Below are positions 24,895 through 36,277 of a stretch of DNA of 64,000 bases, in pieces. Source of the stretch: Dillenia suffruticosa (Eukaryota; Streptophyta; Magnoliopsida; Dilleniales; Dilleniaceae). The position numbers and the translations under genes are program-made. The notes beneath the pieces are model-generated. The model did not search any database. It was not told where the DNA came from and was given only the letters and a program-made list of their open reading frames with translations. Positions within the stretch are counted from its first letter, which is position 1. Each line of letters begins with the position of its first letter. The DNA lies in contig JAVTVX010000026.1 of assembly GCA_033439265.1 (NCBI GenBank), positions 8,371,001 through 8,435,000 on the forward strand, read 5' to 3'.

Positions 24895-25115
24895 GTGTTA
24901 AAAACAATTTGGCACCAATGTAAACACATTTTTTTTGCACCAAAACAATTTTCTTTCTTTCACTTTTTTATTTACCACTTAAAACAAGCACGAATGTTAA
25001 CAATTTTTTTTGGCCCGAATGTTAACAAAATTTTTTTGGCACCAATTAAACAAATTTTTTCGGCACGATTTTGGCACCAATGTTAACAAATTTTTTTGGC
25101 ACCAAAACAATTTTA
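24895..25115. repeat. Short direct repeats upstream of the TNP2 fragment
   Basis: Variants of 'ttggcaccaatgttaacaa' and 'tttttttggcaccaaaacaattttctttcttt' occur at about 24910, 24938, 25000, 25015, 25040, 25070 and 25098, on one strand, ending about 130 bases before the TNP2 start. They could be promoter or transposase-binding repeats. Confidence 0.65.
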
Positions 25116-25246
25116 TTTCTTTCAATTTCTCTTCTTTTTTTCTAGTATGTTCGTTTTTTTATTTTATTTATCTCTCTTGGTTATGCAATTCTCTCTTCAT
25201 TTCATTTATTTCTTTTTATTGATTTTGCAATTTTACAATTCTCACA

Positions 25247-25943
25247 ATGAATAGGATATGGATGTATTCTAAATCAAGAGCAAGTGATGAATATATTAGT
25301 GGGGTTAATGCATTTCTTGAATTTGTATCTAGAAATATTCAATCAATTGATGGAAAGATATCATATTTTTGTGTTAAATGTTTCAATATATTATGATTTC
25401 CTATACACAGTATTCAATCACTCGTTACATTATGGGTTTCAACGTATCTATTGTATGTGGATATATCATGGAGAGACTAGAGAGAGTAATGCAAATGTAT
25501 CCAACAACAATAATCTTTTTGAGCATGATATATTTAGCATGTTACATAATGCATTCACACATTTACCTCATCATTCTTCCTCCAACGTATATGAACCAAG
25601 TTCTCATGAACCAAATTCTCTTGCATCAATGGTGGATAAATCAACTTCAACTTCAAAAAAGTTTCACGAATTACTTGAAAATACAAAAAGAAAACCAATA
25701 TATCCAAAATCAAAATGCACTCTACTTACAACTATTGTGTACTTATATCATTTAAAGTATTTGTGTGGGTGGATCAATAAATCTTTTTCATTATTTTTAG
25801 AGTTTTTAGGAGAATTGTTGTCTGATGAAAACATATTTCCAAATAGTTGTCATGAAATGAAGAAAAGTATTTCAGTTTTAGGGTTGAGATATGAGAAAAT
25901 ACATGCTTTACAACTGCTAGTGGATTCTGGTTTCAAATTGTGA
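25247..25943 (+). pseudogene. TNP2-type CACTA transposase, N-terminal fragment
   Basis: ATG at 25247 opens 'MNRIWMY', then 'SDEYISGVNAFLEFVSRN' and 'IDGKISYFCVKCFN', the N-terminal transposase-associated domain that normally holds a Cys-rich motif. A frame change follows, after which 'GFQRIYCMWIYHGE' (25435-25480) and a long frame to 25943 continue the match. That frame includes 'KKFHELLENTKRKPIYP' (25660-25706), 'LTTIVYLYHLKYLCGW' and 'KSISVLGLRYEKIHA' (25865-25905), all typical of the TNP2 region before the catalytic core. The DDE catalytic part is not found before the element ends, so the gene is cut short. It encodes the cut-and-paste enzyme of CACTA elements in working relatives. Confidence 0.82.
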
Positions 25944-26264
25944 TGATAACATTTTTGGCGATACAATAGCATCTCAGAAAAGGACATGTGATCTTTTTTT
26001 ATATGTATCCATCAAGATTATCATATGTTTTATATTATTTTTGTGATCAGTTATGCTTTCCCAACATTGTGATAATTGAAAGGTAGAAATCTTCCCATAA
26101 AAATACTTGTGTAAGCTATGATGAGGATGCAATACATTTCTTGTTATAATTTACACAAAGATTATAATTTTTTCTAACACATTTTCTAATCAACCAAACA
26201 ACTTTTCTAACACTTTTAGTAATCAAGTAATATTTTTTCACACTTGTGCTAATTGATGATACAA

Positions 26265-27005
26265 AATAGTAAGTTATAGTAAAATATGTGACACAAGATA
26301 ATAACTTATAGTAAGATATGTGGTAATAGAACTTATAGTAAGATATGCCGTAATCGACAATAAAAGACTCTTGATGATAAAAAGGTAGTAACATTGCCTA
26401 ATCGTGTAGTAACCGATAATATATTTGATAACTGATCCCAATACTTCTTTTTCTAACCGACAATATTAATAATAAAATATAGTAATTTTTCATAACACTT
26501 GGCCATTAACATTTTCTAACACTACTATAACCGATAATAAAAAGGGTAATTCATAACACCTGTGTATCTGATGATAAAGTAATAATATTTACAAATATTT
26601 GAGATAACCGACGATAAATAATAATAACAATTCTTAACACTTATAGTAACCGATGATAAATGTAGTAATATTCCCTAACATATATGATAACTAACGATAA
26701 TAGATAGTAACTTTTATCTACATTTTTTATATCAATTCAAGACAATAATAATTCTTAACACTTATGGTGACCGATGATAAATATTGTAACATTTTCTAAC
26801 ACATGTGATAACCGATAATAATAGGTAGTAACTTTTACCAACGTTTTTTTAAATCGATACAAGGCAATAACAATTATTAACACTTATGGTGACCGACGAT
26901 AAATGTATTAATATTTCCTAACACATGTGATAACCGATAAAAATAGGTACTAACTTTTATCATTATTTTTTAAACCGATACAAGGCAAGACAGTTTCCCA
27001 ACAGT
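26265..27005. repeat. Right subterminal repeat array of the 15-kb CACTA
   Basis: 'taaccgatgataaat.gtaa.att..ctaacac' units recur throughout. The last part is a clean tandem with starts at 26641, 26762 and 26884 ('ttatggtgaccg'), a period of 121-122 bp. Each unit ends in 'aac.ttt.tatc.a..ttttttaaa..gatacaaggcaata'. This is the usual position of CACTA transposase-binding repeats. Confidence 0.85.
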
Positions 27006-27162
27006 TCTCTAACCGTCTGTATAGGTCAGGACATACTCCAATGGTGACCAAAACTATCAGGAGAGACTAATCCCGACTAGTGTATAGCCAACGGAACATT
27101 CATCCGTTGGAGAAAGTTTTTTTGACGATTTTTCTAGGTTTACCATATGGTTTTCGACCGTC

Positions 27163-27187
27163 TGCATAGAACATTTGTTTTGTAGTG
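27163..27187 (-). repeat. Right terminal inverted repeat of the 15-kb CACTA
   Basis: Ends in TTTTGTAGTG, the reverse of CACTACAAAA, followed by the TTC duplication. Confidence 0.85.
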
Positions 27188-27460
27188 TTCAAAGTCTCTC
27201 TTCCTAACTGATTAGCTTACACTATGCCAATGAGATTTGGTTTAAGTTCAAAATTGTTAGCTTTCACAAGGGGTCATGCAGTGTTAGTTTGCATGTCTTG
27301 AATTCTGGGCATTGAAAACACCCTCATGGCTCTATTTTCCTATTCAATTTCTTCCTCATGTTCCATGGTTTCTCTTACTTGTTTACGAATAGTTCTAAGA
27401 GTCTTTTCTTTCTCAGGATCAAATTCCAATAGGTCAAAACTCTTCAATCTCAACATAAAC
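27188..27460 (-). pseudogene. Athila/Tat-type gag, right-hand fragment (fossil)
   Basis: Minus-strand reading shows 'ANNFELKPNLIGIV' (27250-27205), a hallmark near the start of Athila/Tat gag, preceded by an acidic and basic N-terminal region. It stops exactly at the TTC duplication of the CACTA, and the other side of the CACTA carries the next part of the same gag. Confidence 0.85.
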
Positions 27461-27904
27461 CCTATACGGACACAAAAATAGTACAAAATTAGATGTCTAA
27501 AATAAATTACAAAAACCACTCTAAAAAATGTAAATTATCTATATAAATATAGAAATCACAAAAATATGGTAAACAATTTCACAAAAAAATGCCTAAATAG
27601 TTAATCAAAAAAACTAGCAAATCATAAAAAAAAAATCAATGAAAAATGAAAAAACCAATGAAAACAATGGAATTTAACCAAGATAGGGTGGTGCCCATGG
27701 AAAAGCGACAATTTTGGTTAGCATTCCAAAATCCTTTAGAAACAATAATTGTCTAACCCTAAATTAAAATTTTTTTCTCGGACCCTGAAAATTCTCATCA
27801 AATTTCCAAAACTAAAATCTAAAATAGTAGCGATATAACCAAATAGACAAGGAACATTAAAATTCAATCTCAAATAAGATTATTTTAGTTGATATACAAA
27901 GATA

Positions 27905-27922
27905 TCCCTAGCAACAGTGTCA
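27905..27922 (-). other. Primer-binding site of the Athila-type element, tRNA-Asp type
   Basis: Reversed, the site reads TGACACTGTTGCTAGGGA, close to TGGCGCCGTTGCCGGGGA used by Athila/Tat elements. It lies six bases inside the LTR end. Between it and the gag (27461-27904) is non-coding leader sequence. Confidence 0.75.
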
Positions 27923-27928
27923 AAAACT

Positions 27929-29357
27929 TGATGCGCAATTTTTAAACCACAAATTTAGGCAAGTATACCATAATCGAGTATTGTGAATTGTGCGAAGTAA
28001 GTGTCATTCCCACGAGAATATGTTGTACTACCAAATATGAATTACCCTAATCTAAGTTGGATAGATTGAATCCAAATTGTGAAAATATTAGAAACTTTTA
28101 AAAATAAAATCTAAGATTTGAAACCCTAATGTACTGGAAACTCTAAGATATCGATTTTATCTATTTTTAATGTCTTACACTATTGAATCTTTTCAATCCC
28201 TAAGTCCATTGACTATTGAGTTATGTTCGTGATGATAGATTTTCCTAAATTAGATTCACTCAATGGTCATGCAATAAATCCCTAATGTGACCGACAAAAA
28301 CTCAATAATCATATAATTTTGATTAATCGTATTACCTTAAATTCTGTGAAAATCTCTAATTTAAGGTTTCTCTTAAATTCTCATACATGAAATTAATCCA
28401 ATGATCATGCTCATAATCTCATATGGATTTTATTGTTCGATCTAATATCATACAATTATATGATTATGCATGCATTTAATTTCAAATTATCAAAATATCG
28501 GACCCTAAAACATTTGAAAGTATTAAGATCAATAATAAAATCTCATCAAACAATAACCATATCTATAAAACTCAAGGGAAAGAATTAAATCAAGAGATAT
28601 AATTAATTAAAAATTGAATCCATCAAGTCATAGAAACAAGAAAATTAGCTAGACATTAAAAAAAAGAAAATAAATAAAAACAATATTACAACCCTTTTTT
28701 GTACGAGAATGGATGTGGAAGATGTCAGGTATGGAGGAGGTTGTTGGGGTTTGTAAAGTGGTGTAAGAATGAGAGGAATAAAGGGGAGGCATGAATGACT
28801 TTCACGGCATCCCTAGCAATGCTATATATAGAGAACTACAACCCTAGAAGAACTCAGAAATTTGAACTTTTTGGAAACTTGAACTTTGACTTTGATTTGG
28901 AAACTTGCTATTGTTAAGATGATAAGAATCTCTTGCTTCCCCATAAATTTGAAAATTTCCTTCTTGTCTTGATTCTGGAATAAATTTTGAAATATCAGCA
29001 AACTAATTTCTGAATTTTCAGTGGCTAGTATCCCTTTTTAGTAGAAAATTGACTTCTGGCACTTTAGTAACTTTAGCCTAAATTTCGGATGTCTTTTGGC
29101 CAATATCAGAATTCGGACTCTTCACAAGATTTATAAGCCTTTAAGTCTTTTTTCCAATACTGCAAGAATCACCTAAGCAGAAAGTTATGCCCAAAATACT
29201 AACAACGGTTCATCCAATCCAATTTTAGAAAGTAAGCTCAATGTTCTCTAAATTATTAACCACGAAATTAAATAGTGTAATGACATAAAATATGATTGAA
29301 ATCAATCTAATAAATGCTTCAAAAGTATAATTCAAGTGCATACAAATATTGCTATCA
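27929..29357 (-). repeat. 5' LTR of the Athila-type element (1.43 kb)
   Basis: On the plus strand it begins TGATGCGCAATTT and ends TTGCTATCA, giving TG..CA ends, with the primer site directly beyond the inner end. The inner part has the 'aagtataccataatcgag' and 'cccacgagaat' words common to plant Athila/Tat LTR ends. The outer end abuts the Copia relic. The second LTR would lie left of the window. Confidence 0.78.
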
Positions 29358-30480
29358 GTTTTCATCATTAAACATATATATTTCTTGATAGAGGGGCCAG
29401 ATTCATCAAATTCAACATGGATTAATTCCTCTACTATAACGGTCCTTTTATTATAAACTTTATGTAATTTTGCTAGAGGTTGAATATTCTAAGAAAATGG
29501 CTTATTCACTCTTAGCATCAAATTTTCTTAGGGAGTTATTTCCATTATTTAAAATAAATATTTACAACCAAATACATGAGTAAGCTATATTAGGTCCTCT
29601 ACTTTTATAAAACTCATAAGGTGTTTTCTTTAAGATTGACCCAATCAAAACTCTATTCATTATGTAACAAGCTATATTCACAACTTCAGCCCTTAAAACT
29701 TTAGCTAAGTTATTCTCACATAGTATTATCCTAATCATTTCTTTTAAAAACTTTAGCTAAGTTATTCTTACATAGTATTGTCCTAATCATTTCTTCTATG
29801 ATTTTATTTTTTCTTTCCACAACACCATTCTCTTGTGGAGTTGTAGGAACTAAAAAAATTATGGTCTATTCCCTATTCATCACAAAATTTCCTGCATCAA
29901 TATGTTTTCAAATTTTTTGTCATGGTTGATTCTTATCCTAGAGATTCTGTTACCATTTTCATTTTGAATTTCTTGCATAATTTAATGAATACATTGCAAG
30001 ATTCTTCCTTTTTGGCTAAAAAGATCACCCAAATATACCTAGAGTAATCATCTATTATGACAAATCTATAGTGTTTTTCTCCTAAACTCTAAGTACTAGT
30101 TGGGGCAAATAAGTCAAGGTGAAGTAGTGTTAATGGTCTCCAAGTTGATACTATGTTTTTAGATTTGAATGAACTCATAGTTTCTTTTCTTTTCATACAA
30201 GTATCACATAACTTATCTCTATAATATTTCATTGTTAGAAGTCCTTTAACTATATCTTTCATAACCAATTTTGAAAATAAATCCATACTTGCATGTCATA
30301 ATCTTTTGTGCCATAACCAAGCATCATCATGATTCAAAGCCATTAAACATGTCTCATCAACTTCTCCTATGTTATTAAGATTAATTACATAAATGTTGTC
30401 TAGCCTAATTTCATTATTTTCTTTGTCAATTATCAAACAAGTGATAGAGTCAAAAATTACCTATCACTCAATTTACTAAT
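29358..30480 (-). pseudogene. Copia pol: GAG-pre-integrase and integrase region (fossil)
   Basis: A minus-strand frame (30286-30089) reads 'MDLFSKLVMKDIVKGL', 'KLCDTCMKRKETMSSFKSK' and 'RPLTLLHLDLFAP', the conserved stretch leading into Copia integrase. Integrase-like sequence continues toward 29360 with several breaks. Confidence 0.85.
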
Positions 30481-30999
30481 ATTAAGCAAATTATGTTTTA
30501 AACCTTTCAAGTAAAACATGCTCAATTTGGGTTGAAGAGTTACTTATACTTCATATGCCGATGATTTTACATTTAAGGTTATCTCCAAAGACAACCTTAC
30601 CTCCTTTCATCTCTTATGGACTGCTGAATTTTGTGGAGTCTCACATCATGTATTTGGAGCACCACTATCTTGGAACCAAGTGTTCCCAGTAGTTTAAGCC
30701 TTCAAACATGTTTGCACAGAAATTCAATTATGTTTTACCCTTTGGTACCCAAATGTTCTTGGGTCTAGAATTGTTAATACGTACTAATTATTTTGGAATC
30801 CAATGCAAACTTGTATTAGCAAGTAAATGGTTCCTAAAGAGGCACTTATTCATAGTATGAACATACTTCAAAAGTAAGTGTATTTGTGATAAGTTGCTGG
30901 TCTTTTAGTGTTATTAATAGTATGTTTTCTAAGTTTTCAATGTTGTGCACTGTATCCAATTTTAATGCAATTATGACATCTTTTCTATGGTCTAGGGTT

Positions 31000-32330
31000 C
31001 TTTGAAATAGGAACAAAGAAACTATACAATTTCTTTTGAGTTATAGTATGATTGTATCTTAGTTCTGCCTTATCAAAAATTGATCTTTGAGCTCCTAGAA
31101 TTGTATCAAGTTTTTCTTTTTCTCGGATAAATTTTAGTAAAGTAGATTTTAATTCTTTGTTCTTCTGTTTTCTTGTTCTAATTCCTTGTCTAAGCTATCC
31201 TTTTCATGTTTGTCTTCATGTGTGTAAATACTCTTATTTTCTTCTTTTAATTCTTTGATTTTAGTTTGTAGTTCATTAACCTTTTTGCTTTCCTTTATAA
31301 TTCAAGAATGCAAATTATTCTTTTCTTCTTTTAGAATTTTATTTTCTTATTTTATCTTTTCATTCTCTATTTTTAATTTATTTGATTCTCCTTCCATGTC
31401 AGTCATTAATTTCTTTAATGTGGAGTTTTTGTGCTTTATCTTCTTAAGTTCTTTAAATGCTTCGATTAAGACCTCATGCATTTCATTCATAGAAAACTCA
31501 TCCTCAGAAGAGTCAAAGGAGCAAGAACTTACCTCTTCTTGTTCTTCCTCCAATATCATGAAGCAAAGATTAGTGTGCCTATACTCATTTTTCTCATCAC
31601 GCAAGCTATTGTCCTCATCACTCCAAACTCGTAGAGCTTTCTTCTTTTCCTTTTTCTCTGCCTTCTTGAATTATGGACAATCAGCCTTTATGTGGCCAAC
31701 CTTCTTGCATTTGTAGCATCTAATTTCTTCCTTCTTATCAAATTTCTTAACTTTCCTTCTCCCCTTATTCTTCTTTCTCATCATGAATTTTTTAAAATTT
31801 TTGGGTGAGAAGTGCCATGCCCTCATCATTCACCACTTTCTACTTTCAAAGCTATTGTTTTTCCTTTTATGCTCATTCCCCACTCCTTTAGAGTTTAACT
31901 TCATCTTATGATTGGTCAATGACTCTAATAGTTTATCCATAGTTAAATTTTCTAAATTCATATATTTTTCTATTCATGTCACCTTTGCTTTCCAAGATTT
32001 GGGCATACACTTGAGAACCTTGTCTACCATATCCTCTGACTAATTCCTTTACCTAGTAATCTGAATTCATTTGTTGTGATGTTGAACTTAGTGATCATAT
32101 CTCTAACTATCTCACCGTCTCTTATTTTAAAAGTTTCGTATTCCTGTTTTAGCATCTTAATCTTATTCTTCCTAACTTGATGAAGTTCATCATTCTCTAC
32201 TTGCAGTAGCTATAATTGTTACCATAGAAGAAAGCTATTCTGTTGGTTGAGGAAGCTTCGAATGGGACGCTATCACCGTTAAGTGCCATTGTAGATCTTT
32301 TCTCTAGAGTCTATTAAACCATTCACCAAG
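31000..32330 (-). pseudogene. Copia gag with zinc knuckle (fossil)
   Basis: The minus strand gives a CCHC knuckle 'CYKCKKVGHIKADCP' at about 31720-31675, an acidic and Lys-rich coiled stretch (31604-31347), and gag sequence up to the primer site. The region is decayed. Confidence 0.75.
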
Positions 32331-32336
32331 AGATCT

Positions 32337-32349
32337 GGTCTGATACTAA
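32337..32349 (-). other. Primer-binding site of the Copia element, tRNA-Met type
   Basis: Reversed, it reads TTAGTATCAGACC, next to the LTR end at 32351. Confidence 0.7.
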
Positions 32350-32350
32350 T

Positions 32351-33789
32351 TGAAGAAACAGATGTGAACAATCTAAAGGGGGTGAATATGCTGTTTTTGG
32401 CACTACTTGATTTTTTTTTTTAGTTTTTGAGAAGGTTTTTCTGAGCGAAAGAGAGAAGAATTGTACCCATGATATTTATATTGATTCTATCTCTTTGGTG
32501 TACGTCCACTCCCAGATTTCACTTAGATTTTGAATCCACTATTTTTCAAAAATAGTGCAATAATCAACTAACTTACATAGGTACTAGTCTAACTCTTAAA
32601 AGTATTTCTCTCAATATTACCTACTAATTTTCTACAAGTACTAGTTTATTTAATGTGTTTCACTCTAACACTTTGATCTTCAGACCAAAAGAACCATTTC
32701 TTTTTGGTCTTTTACAATGATTTACAAATGAAACAACTATATAATAGTGAAGTTTTAATTTGAGATGGATCATTGAAGCACAGAAAATAAAATTACAATA
32801 CGGTAAGAAAATTTTCTCTATAAGTAATGGTCAATGTTCACTTTGTTATCTCTTTACTTCTCTTGCATTCAATAAAGTGTTGTATTTATAGTAATGAGGA
32901 TAAAAAAGAGACGTTGAGCTTTAATAAATGCAGCAAACATAGCTGTTGAAGGCAGTAGAAGGCTATTTAATACTCAACAGCTTTGCTACAGATACTAGCC
33001 GTTATTCACATCGAGTTAACTCCTTTTTCCTTCAAGTCGTCTTGTGTTTTGTATTTTGTAAAGTCCATGCTAGTGGCAATAGAATTATATGTATATCAGG
33101 TCAACTTGTGATTAAAGATACTTAAACCTTTCATTGTTATGCATGTATGTAGATCGAATTCTGCCATGCCTAGGTCAACTTGTGTTTAATGATAGTTAAA
33201 CTTTTCACTGTTCTACATATATATAGATCGACTCCTATTATGCCTAGGTTGACTTGTGCTTTGCTGTTTCTTTGTTTACTATAGTTTTCAAAGTTTTGAT
33301 CTTAGACAAGTGGACTTGTCTTATACCTAAGTCGACTTGTATTTTAGCTTTCTTAAATTTTCTTAAATCGATTTTATGCAGTTCGACTCACTCTTATGTT
33401 AAGTCGACTTGGTATCTTAATGAATCAACTTTAGGCTTCAGCTTCTCACAAATCTTTCTAAGTTCAAGTATGGCAAGTCAACTTATAAATTGTATAGGTT
33501 AATCTTTGACCATTAGACTTTCAAATTTTCGACTGTTAGACCTTCAAAATTTTGATTTCTCAATTCTTTTATTATTCAGATCAACTCATTCTTTTAGTTA
33601 GTCAACTTATCTAGCATTATTATTTTGCCTAGCAAGTATAATTCTATTGGCAGGTTGACTTGTTTTCATGTGAGTCGACTTGCTGTTTTCCAATCTTAGT
33701 AAATTGATTTCAAACATTTTCAGAATAATTTAACTATTTTAAAATTCATTTTTCATAAATCTAACATAGTTTTGTTCATCATCAAAACA
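32351..33789 (-). repeat. 5' LTR of the SIRE-type Copia element
   Basis: On the plus strand it begins TGAAGAAACAG and ends ATCATCAAAACA, giving TG..CA ends on either strand. A cluster of 'GTCGACTTG' and near variants fills 33095-33695. Confidence 0.75.
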
Positions 33790-34112
33790 TATGTTATTAA
33801 CATTTAGTGAATAAAAGTTAGTAAATGCTTTAACTTTTACTGACATTTATTAACAAATGTTGGTAAAGCCTCACATTTCCCCAACATTTCTATCCAAAAC
33901 GATGACAAATTACAACTTTTGTCGACGTTCACATATGTCGGGAAAGGTAATTCCTTCCCGATTTTTATTTACAAATGTCAAGAAAATCCCCAACATTTTT
34001 TCCCCAGTATTTTTCCTGACTTTTTTTCCTTCAATACCCAAACCTTTAGTGATGGTTGTAAAACATCAGGAACATGCAAAAAAAAATGTCAGGAAAAGTA
34101 TTTTTTGTAGAG
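33790..34112. mobile_element. Possible CACTA-like end fragment
   Basis: The sequence is built of 'cattt.ccaacattt', 'gtcgggaaaggtaattcc' and 'aaatgtc.ggaaaa' words and ends 'ttttttgtagag', near the CACTA right-end consensus 'ttttgtagtg'. Its left side is cut by the Copia LTR. It may be a small non-autonomous CACTA relic into which the Copia element inserted. Confidence 0.35.
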
Positions 34113-34905
34113 TAGCAAGGAGAGAGAAACATGTTTATTGGAGAAATAGAGAAGAGAGATTAGTTGAATTTAGCAACTCAAATTGTAAGAACTTGCTTTG
34201 AGAGATCAAGAAGAAACATGTGGCATGAGCATCTACATCTGCATCTTTAGCATTTTATCATGTTTTAGCATGAGTATAATGCTTTTCCTGTTATGTTTGC
34301 ATTGTTTGTGCATGCTATGTTAGAGTTTGATAACTAGCACTAGAATGTGAATGCATGTGTTATGGAGGGAAAGGTGAGTTCATTAAATACTTGAGATGAA
34401 GTTAGTATAGTAATGAGCATCAGGTCGATATCTAACTTCTTGGGGTGGTGAAAAGAGAGAATTTCATTGTTCAAAATTTCACCATAACATGTTTAGTGTT
34501 ATTACACAAGCACCTCACTAACTATTTGAAAATTCGAATTAAACTCCTTATAACTTGTCTTAGACCCTTAGAACACCTTAAGGAACTCCACATAAAGACT
34601 AAACACCTCAAACATTTTCCTAAGTGGAAAAACAATAAAAAGCAGCTTGCAACAAAGCAAGCAGCTGCTTTTTTTTAGGGGTGGACCCAAACAGAGAGTG
34701 AGCAGCTTAAATCAACTTTTCCACTTCAAAACTTAACCTTCATCTTCCATATGTTATTATTTTTCTCTTCTTTTACGCAAAACTGTATTCTAAATATTGT
34801 ATTGAAGAGATTGAATAACAAAATACTTTAAATGAACAATAGTTTTAGACAATTGCTCTGCATTCATGGTTCCTTGTTAGATGAGAAGTATGTTTTTGGT
34901 AATTC
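34113..34905. other. Unassigned stretch between Copia relic and 27-kb CACTA
   Basis: I find no recognisable gene or element here. It contains a short imperfect inverted repeat around 'gcagcttgcaacaaagcaagcagctgc' (34641-34668). It is the left flank of the large CACTA, whose last bases are TTC. Confidence 0.5.
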
Positions 34906-34935
34906 CACTACAAAATTAGAGCTTTGAGGTAATGG
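34906..34935 (+). repeat. Left terminal inverted repeat of the 27-kb CACTA
   Basis: CACTACAAAATTAGAGC, then TTTGAGGTAATGG; the right end reversed gives ATTGAGGTGACGG. Confidence 0.9.
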
Positions 34936-34959
34936 TCAAAAACTGTATGCATAACTCAT

Positions 34960-36277
34960 CAAATCCGTCAGTAATATTTTCTCCAACGGAAGTACATTCA
35001 GTTGGGTATACACCAGTCGGGATAGATATATCGTAACGCTATAAACTACTGTCGGAGCATATCACATATGTATACTGACGGAAGGATGGAGTTGGTAAAA
35101 CTAGTGATATATCGTCAGTTATCATGTGTTATCAGATGGTAAAATTTGTGATGGTTACCATGTGTTACCATATGTTACTACATTTATCTTCAGTTGCGAT
35201 TGAGATAGAAAATATTAGAAAATGTTAACGGTTAGAAATAAGTTAGAAAATTATACCAAATATTAACGATTACTATTGAGTTACAAAATTATATAAATTG
35301 TCAACGGTAGGAAAGTGTTAGTGAAATTAGTGATTTGTATAGTCTCTTATCATGTAGGAGATGTTACTACTCCATCATCAGTTACCATTGAGTTACAAAA
35401 TGTTACAAAATGTTGACGGTAAAAAAGTGTTAGTAAAATTAGTGTTGTATGATCGGTTACTATTGAGTTACAAAATTGTATAATATGTGGACAGTAGAAA
35501 AGTGTTACGAGATGTTACAAAATTGACGGCTACTGTTGAGTGACAAAATGTCACAACATATTGACATTAGAAAATGTTAGTAGAATTAGTGACTTCACCG
35601 TCAGTTACTATGTGTTACCATATGTTACCTAGTGTTACAATCACCATGTGTTATCACATGATTCAAAATGTTGACGGTGCAAAATGTTAGTAAAATTTGT
35701 GGTTTTATGGTCGGTGCAAAATGTTAGTAAAATTTGTGGTTTTATGGTCGGTTACTATGTGTTACCATATGTTACTAGCATTATCATCGATTGTTATTGA
35801 GATAGAAAATGTTAGAAAATATTGATACTTACCAATGAGTTACAAAATTGTACTAAATATTGACAGTTAGCATTCAATAATGAAATTGTACATAATGTCC
35901 ACGGTAAAAAAGTGTCAGTTAAATTGGTGGTTTTATAGTCACTTATCATGTGTTAGAAGATATTACTACTTCATCATCGGTTACCACTGAGTTACAAAAT
36001 GGTTGTTGATGATAGAACAGTGTTAGTAAAATTTTTTATTTTAACTCGGTTGTTATTAAATTACAAAATGTTTTAAAATATTGACGATAGAAAAGTGTTA
36101 GTAAAATTTGTTTTTTATGATCTGTTACTATTGAGTTACAAAATGGTGCCAAATATTGACGAGTGAAAAGTGTTATGAAACGTAATTAGCATTGAGTGAC
36201 AAAATACAGTTACTATATGTTACTTTGTGTTACCATACTATGTGTTACTATGTGTTACTATGTGTTATTTTGTGTTA
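34960..36277. repeat. Left subterminal repeat array of the 27-kb CACTA
   Basis: 'ttaccatgtgttaccatatgttac', 'gagttacaaaatg' and 'gacggtagaaaagtgttagtaaaatt' words recur with irregular spacing of about 60-120 bp. The array ends in a short run of 'actatgtgtt' decamers (36233-36270). There is no gene. Confidence 0.85.

Larger units (their letters stand above)
12141..27187 (+). mobile_element. CACTA (En/Spm) DNA transposon, 15 kb, nested in Athila-type gag
   Basis: The left end reads TACTACAAAATTAAAG and the right end, reversed, reads CACTACAAAACAAATG, so one terminal base has changed from the CACTA consensus. Both flanks are TTC (12138-12140 and 27188-27190), the 3-bp duplication expected of CACTA. 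Both flanks also carry the same Athila-type gag. Contents, left to right: subterminal sequence, GC-rich island, a plant-transposon-associated gene, a minus-strand ULP1-like protease gene, a second copy of the first gene family, a second GC-rich island, an intergenic repeat, a TNP2 fragment and a subterminal repeat array. No complete TNP2 catalytic region is visible, so it is probably non-autonomous. Confidence 0.9.
29358..33789 (-). mobile_element. Copia retrotransposon relic, SIRE/Maximus type (5' half, broken)
   Basis: The minus strand holds, from right to left, a 5' LTR (32351-33789), primer site, gag with zinc knuckle, and pol through integrase. The relic ends at the Athila LTR, so RT, RNase H and the 3' LTR are not in the window. 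The words 'caatctaaagggggtgaata' at the inner LTR edge and the gag type point to the SIRE/Maximus lineage. The coding region is broken in many places, which with its position as host of the Athila element makes it among the oldest layers here. Confidence 0.85.

Noticed and set aside
34138-34905. Host gene flank of the CACTA
   Set aside because: No conserved coding signal; the single open frame (34445-34678) is Lys/Leu-rich and unrecognised.
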